DNA from: Ilumatobacteraceae bacterium
GTDB taxonomy: Bacteria; Actinomycetota; Acidimicrobiia; Acidimicrobiales; Ilumatobacteraceae
Assembly (NCBI GenBank): GCA_013213745.1
Contig: JABSQH010000093.1
Span: forward strand, 1-64,000
Direction: 5' to 3'
DNA: 64,000 bases
A program made the position numbers and the translations under genes. The notes beneath the pieces are model-generated. The model did not search any database, had not been told where the DNA came from, and saw only the letters and a program-made list of their open reading frames with translations. This document shows, one piece after another, positions 62,404 to 64,000 of the stretch (the stretch's first letter is position 1; each line of letters opens with the position of its first letter).

Positions 62404-63855
62404 ATGAACCCGACCTTCGCCCAGCTGGGCGTGCCCGCGCCGATTTGCGCGGCACTCGAACAGCGCGGCATCACCGAACCATTCGCCATCCAAGCAGCGA
62501 CGATCGCCGACACGCTCGCCGGCCACGATGTCTGTGGCCGCGCTCCGACCGGCTCTGGGAAGACACTGGCCTTCGGCGTGCCCCTGGTGGCGCTGTCCGA
62601 CCGCGCCGAAGCCCGCCGACCGCGCAGCCTGGTACTCGCTCCCACGCGCGAGCTCGCCGACCAGATCGCCACCGAACTCGAGACCTTCGCTGGCTCACTG
62701 CGCATCGCGGCCGTGTACGGCGGCGTCGGTTACGGCAAGCAGCTCGACGCGCTGCGTCGCGGAGTCGACATCCTCATCGCCTGCCCCGGGCGACTCGAGG
62801 ACCTCATCCAGATGGGTGAGGTGACCCTCGACGCCGTCGACCGGGTCGTCATCGACGAAGCCGACCGCATGGCCGACATGGGCTTCTTGCCCGTCGTCCG
62901 ACGGATCCTCGACCAGACGTCGCCGACGCGGCAGACGTTGCTGTTCTCGGCAACACTCGACGGCACCGTCGGCGAGCTCACGCGGGCGTACCAAAACGAC
63001 CCAGTGCGCCGCGAGGTCGGCGAGGACACGCCCGACATCACCGCCGCCGACCACTACTTCTGGAGTGTCGAGCGCACCGATCGCCCGCGCGCCGCGGCCG
63101 AAACGATCAATGCCGCCTGGCCGACGATCGTGTTCTGCCGGACTCGGCACGGGGCCGACCGCCTTGAACGCCAACTCGCCAAGCAGGGCGTCACGGCGAC
63201 CGCGATCCACGGGGGACGCAATCAGAACAAGCGCAACAAGGCGCTCGCCGACTTCGCCAGCGGCAAGGCGCAAGCGCTGGTCGCCACCGACGTCGCGGCG
63301 CGTGGCATCCACATCGACCGCGTTGCCGCCGTGTTGCACTACGACCTTCCCGCCGACCACAAGGACTACATCCACCGCTCCGGTCGCACCGCACGCGGTG
63401 GCGACGGCGGTGTCGTCGTCTCCCTCGTGCCGCCGGATCAGAACAAGGACGCCCGCCGCCTACAGCGTGGCGCTGGTCTCGACGAGCCGTTGACCGACCC
63501 GAACCTTGACGCGCTCGACGGTGCGTCGATGCCAATCGAACCGCCCGCACCCGAGCCACCAGCGGCGAGCGAACCATCGACACCCCGGCCGAAGCGTTCC
63601 GCCAAGTCGAAGAACAAGCGTCGGCGCCGCAACGATGCGCACGCCGCTACAAGTGCGTCTCGCGGCACCGTGAAGTTCTTCAACAACAAGAAGGGCTTCG
63701 GGTTCATCGAACGCAAGGGTGAGGCCGACCTGTTCGTGCACTACTCGAACATCGCCACCGAGGGCTACAAGTCGCTGCACGAAGGACAGCTCGTGGAGTT
63801 CGACCTCGCACCGGGCCGCAAGGGCGACGAAGCGCGCAACGTCCAGCCGGTCTGA
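62404..63855 (+). CDS. DEAD-box RNA helicase fused to cold-shock domain
   Basis: 483 aa. Q-motif [20 protein letters not shown], motif I APTGSGKT, Ia [41 protein letters not shown] Pro- and basic-rich linker (residues ~375-415, [16 protein letters not shown]) joins a complete cold-shock domain with RNP1 KGFGFI and RNP2 DLFVHYS. It unwinds RNA, and the added domain should bind single-stranded RNA. The fusion suggests cold adaptation or ribosome assembly. A weak SD (GAGGAG) lies 10 bases before the ATG. Confidence 0.92.
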   Translation: MNPTFAQLGVPAPICAALEQRGITEPFAIQAATIADTLAGHDVCGRAPTGSGKTLAFGVPLVALSDRAEARRPRSLVLAPTRELADQIATELETFAGSLRIAAVYGGVGYGKQLDALRRGVDILIACPGRLEDLIQMGEVTLDAVDRVVIDEADRMADMGFLPVVRRILDQTSPTRQTLLFSATLDGTVGELTRAYQNDPVRREVGEDTPDITAADHYFWSVERTDRPRAAAETINAAWPTIVFCRTRHGADRLERQLAKQGVTATAIHGGRNQNKRNKALADFASGKAQALVATDVAARGIHIDRVAAVLHYDLPADHKDYIHRSGRTARGGDGGVVVSLVPPDQNKDARRLQRGAGLDEPLTDPNLDALDGASMPIEPPAPEPPAASEPSTPRPKRSAKSKNKRRRRNDAHAATSASRGTVKFFNNKKGFGFIERKGEADLFVHYSNIATEGYKSLHEGQLVEFDLAPGRKGDEARNVQPV

Positions 63856-63870
63856 GCCGACCGTCCGACA

Positions 63871-64000
63871 TCAGCTTGCGGCGTCGAGCACGAACACCCT
63901 GATCGTGCGATGGCTGGCACGGCCGCGGTACTTGGCGTATCCGGCGTAGAACGCGGCACCGGCCTCGAAGACCCGATCAGCGGTGTCGTCGTCGGCGCGG
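63871..64000 (-). CDS. Probable deazaflavin-dependent nitroreductase (DUF385-like), C-terminal part
   Basis: The window ends inside this gene; only the last 42 residues are visible: FEAGAAFYAGYAKYRGRA and TIRVFVLDAAS. The YxxYxxR...IPVxVLE-type ending is that of F420-dependent nitroreductase/quinone reductase proteins, but so little is seen that other split-barrel flavoproteins remain possible. It converges with the helicase gene, 15 bases apart. Confidence 0.45.
   Translation of the reverse strand, partial: RADDDTADRVFEAGAAFYAGYAKYRGRASHRTIRVFVLDAAS

Noticed and set aside
1-64000. tRNA, rRNA, CRISPR array, insertion sequence or integrase
   Set aside because: Looked for cloverleaf-like stretches, regular repeat-spacer patterns and transposase or integrase motifs while reading; none were convincing.

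Overview
The window reads as chromosomal DNA of a high-GC actinobacterium. The nearest match in gene content and style is a marine or soil member of the class Acidimicrobiia (Ilumatobacter-like). This is inference: there is no rRNA or other marker gene here. Supporting signs are a fatty acyl-CoA reductase/HAD fusion, an F420-type LLM oxidoreductase, a WS/DGAT-family protein, a surface protein with repeats of a type common in Acidimicrobiia, frequent GTG starts and ATGA/GTGA stop-start overlaps. Many genes appear to be transcribed without a leader: a TANNNT box sits 6-8 bases before the start codon at 15 genes. I saw no tRNA, rRNA, CRISPR, transposase or prophage.

1-9.2 kb: a tightly coupled plus-strand operon (acyl-CoA reductase/HAD, zinc alcohol dehydrogenase, LarA-like protein, PlsC-type acyltransferase) that looks like an uncharacterised lipid pathway. 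A second coupled operon follows: holin-like/phosphodiesterase fusion, MBL hydrolase and lipoprotein. 9.2-31.3 kb: a frameshifted SnoaL gene; a CLC channel coupled to a biotinyl-carboxyltransferase; convergent genes for UDP-glucose to UDP-glucuronate to UDP-xylose (ugd, uxs); MscS; RlmI-type methyltransferase; SDR; phosphofructokinase; a haloalkane dehalogenase-sulfatase operon; and a run of DUF2252, TrkA-C membrane protein, PfkB kinase, Na+/H+ antiporter and MFS pump.

31.3-45.1 kb: PH/SHOCT membrane protein, Baeyer-Villiger monooxygenase, a second MFS pump, a DUF1269-PPK2 pair, acyl-ACP thioesterase, ABC-2 exporter, AlkB-like oxygenase, LLM oxidoreductase, YbaK deacylase and a HelD-type helicase. 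45.1-57.2 kb: intact enzymes (two amidohydrolases, lipase-like hydrolase, WS/DGAT, nitroreductase-SRPBCC fusion, copper amine oxidase) lie among decayed genes (TauD, YceI, DUF6325, alpha/beta hydrolase). With DUF5996 and an FAD monooxygenase further upstream, this makes 33.6-54.5 kb unusually rich in pseudogenes.

57.2-64 kb: homocysteine S-methyltransferase converges on selD. The selD gene carries an in-frame TGA at its catalytic Cys/Sec position, followed by a bacterial SECIS-like hairpin, so it encodes a selenoprotein and a conventional annotation would miss its N-terminus. After it come a secreted SGNH hydrolase with three surface repeats, a lipoprotein, a DEAD-box helicase fused to a cold-shock domain, and the end of a probable deazaflavin-dependent nitroreductase.
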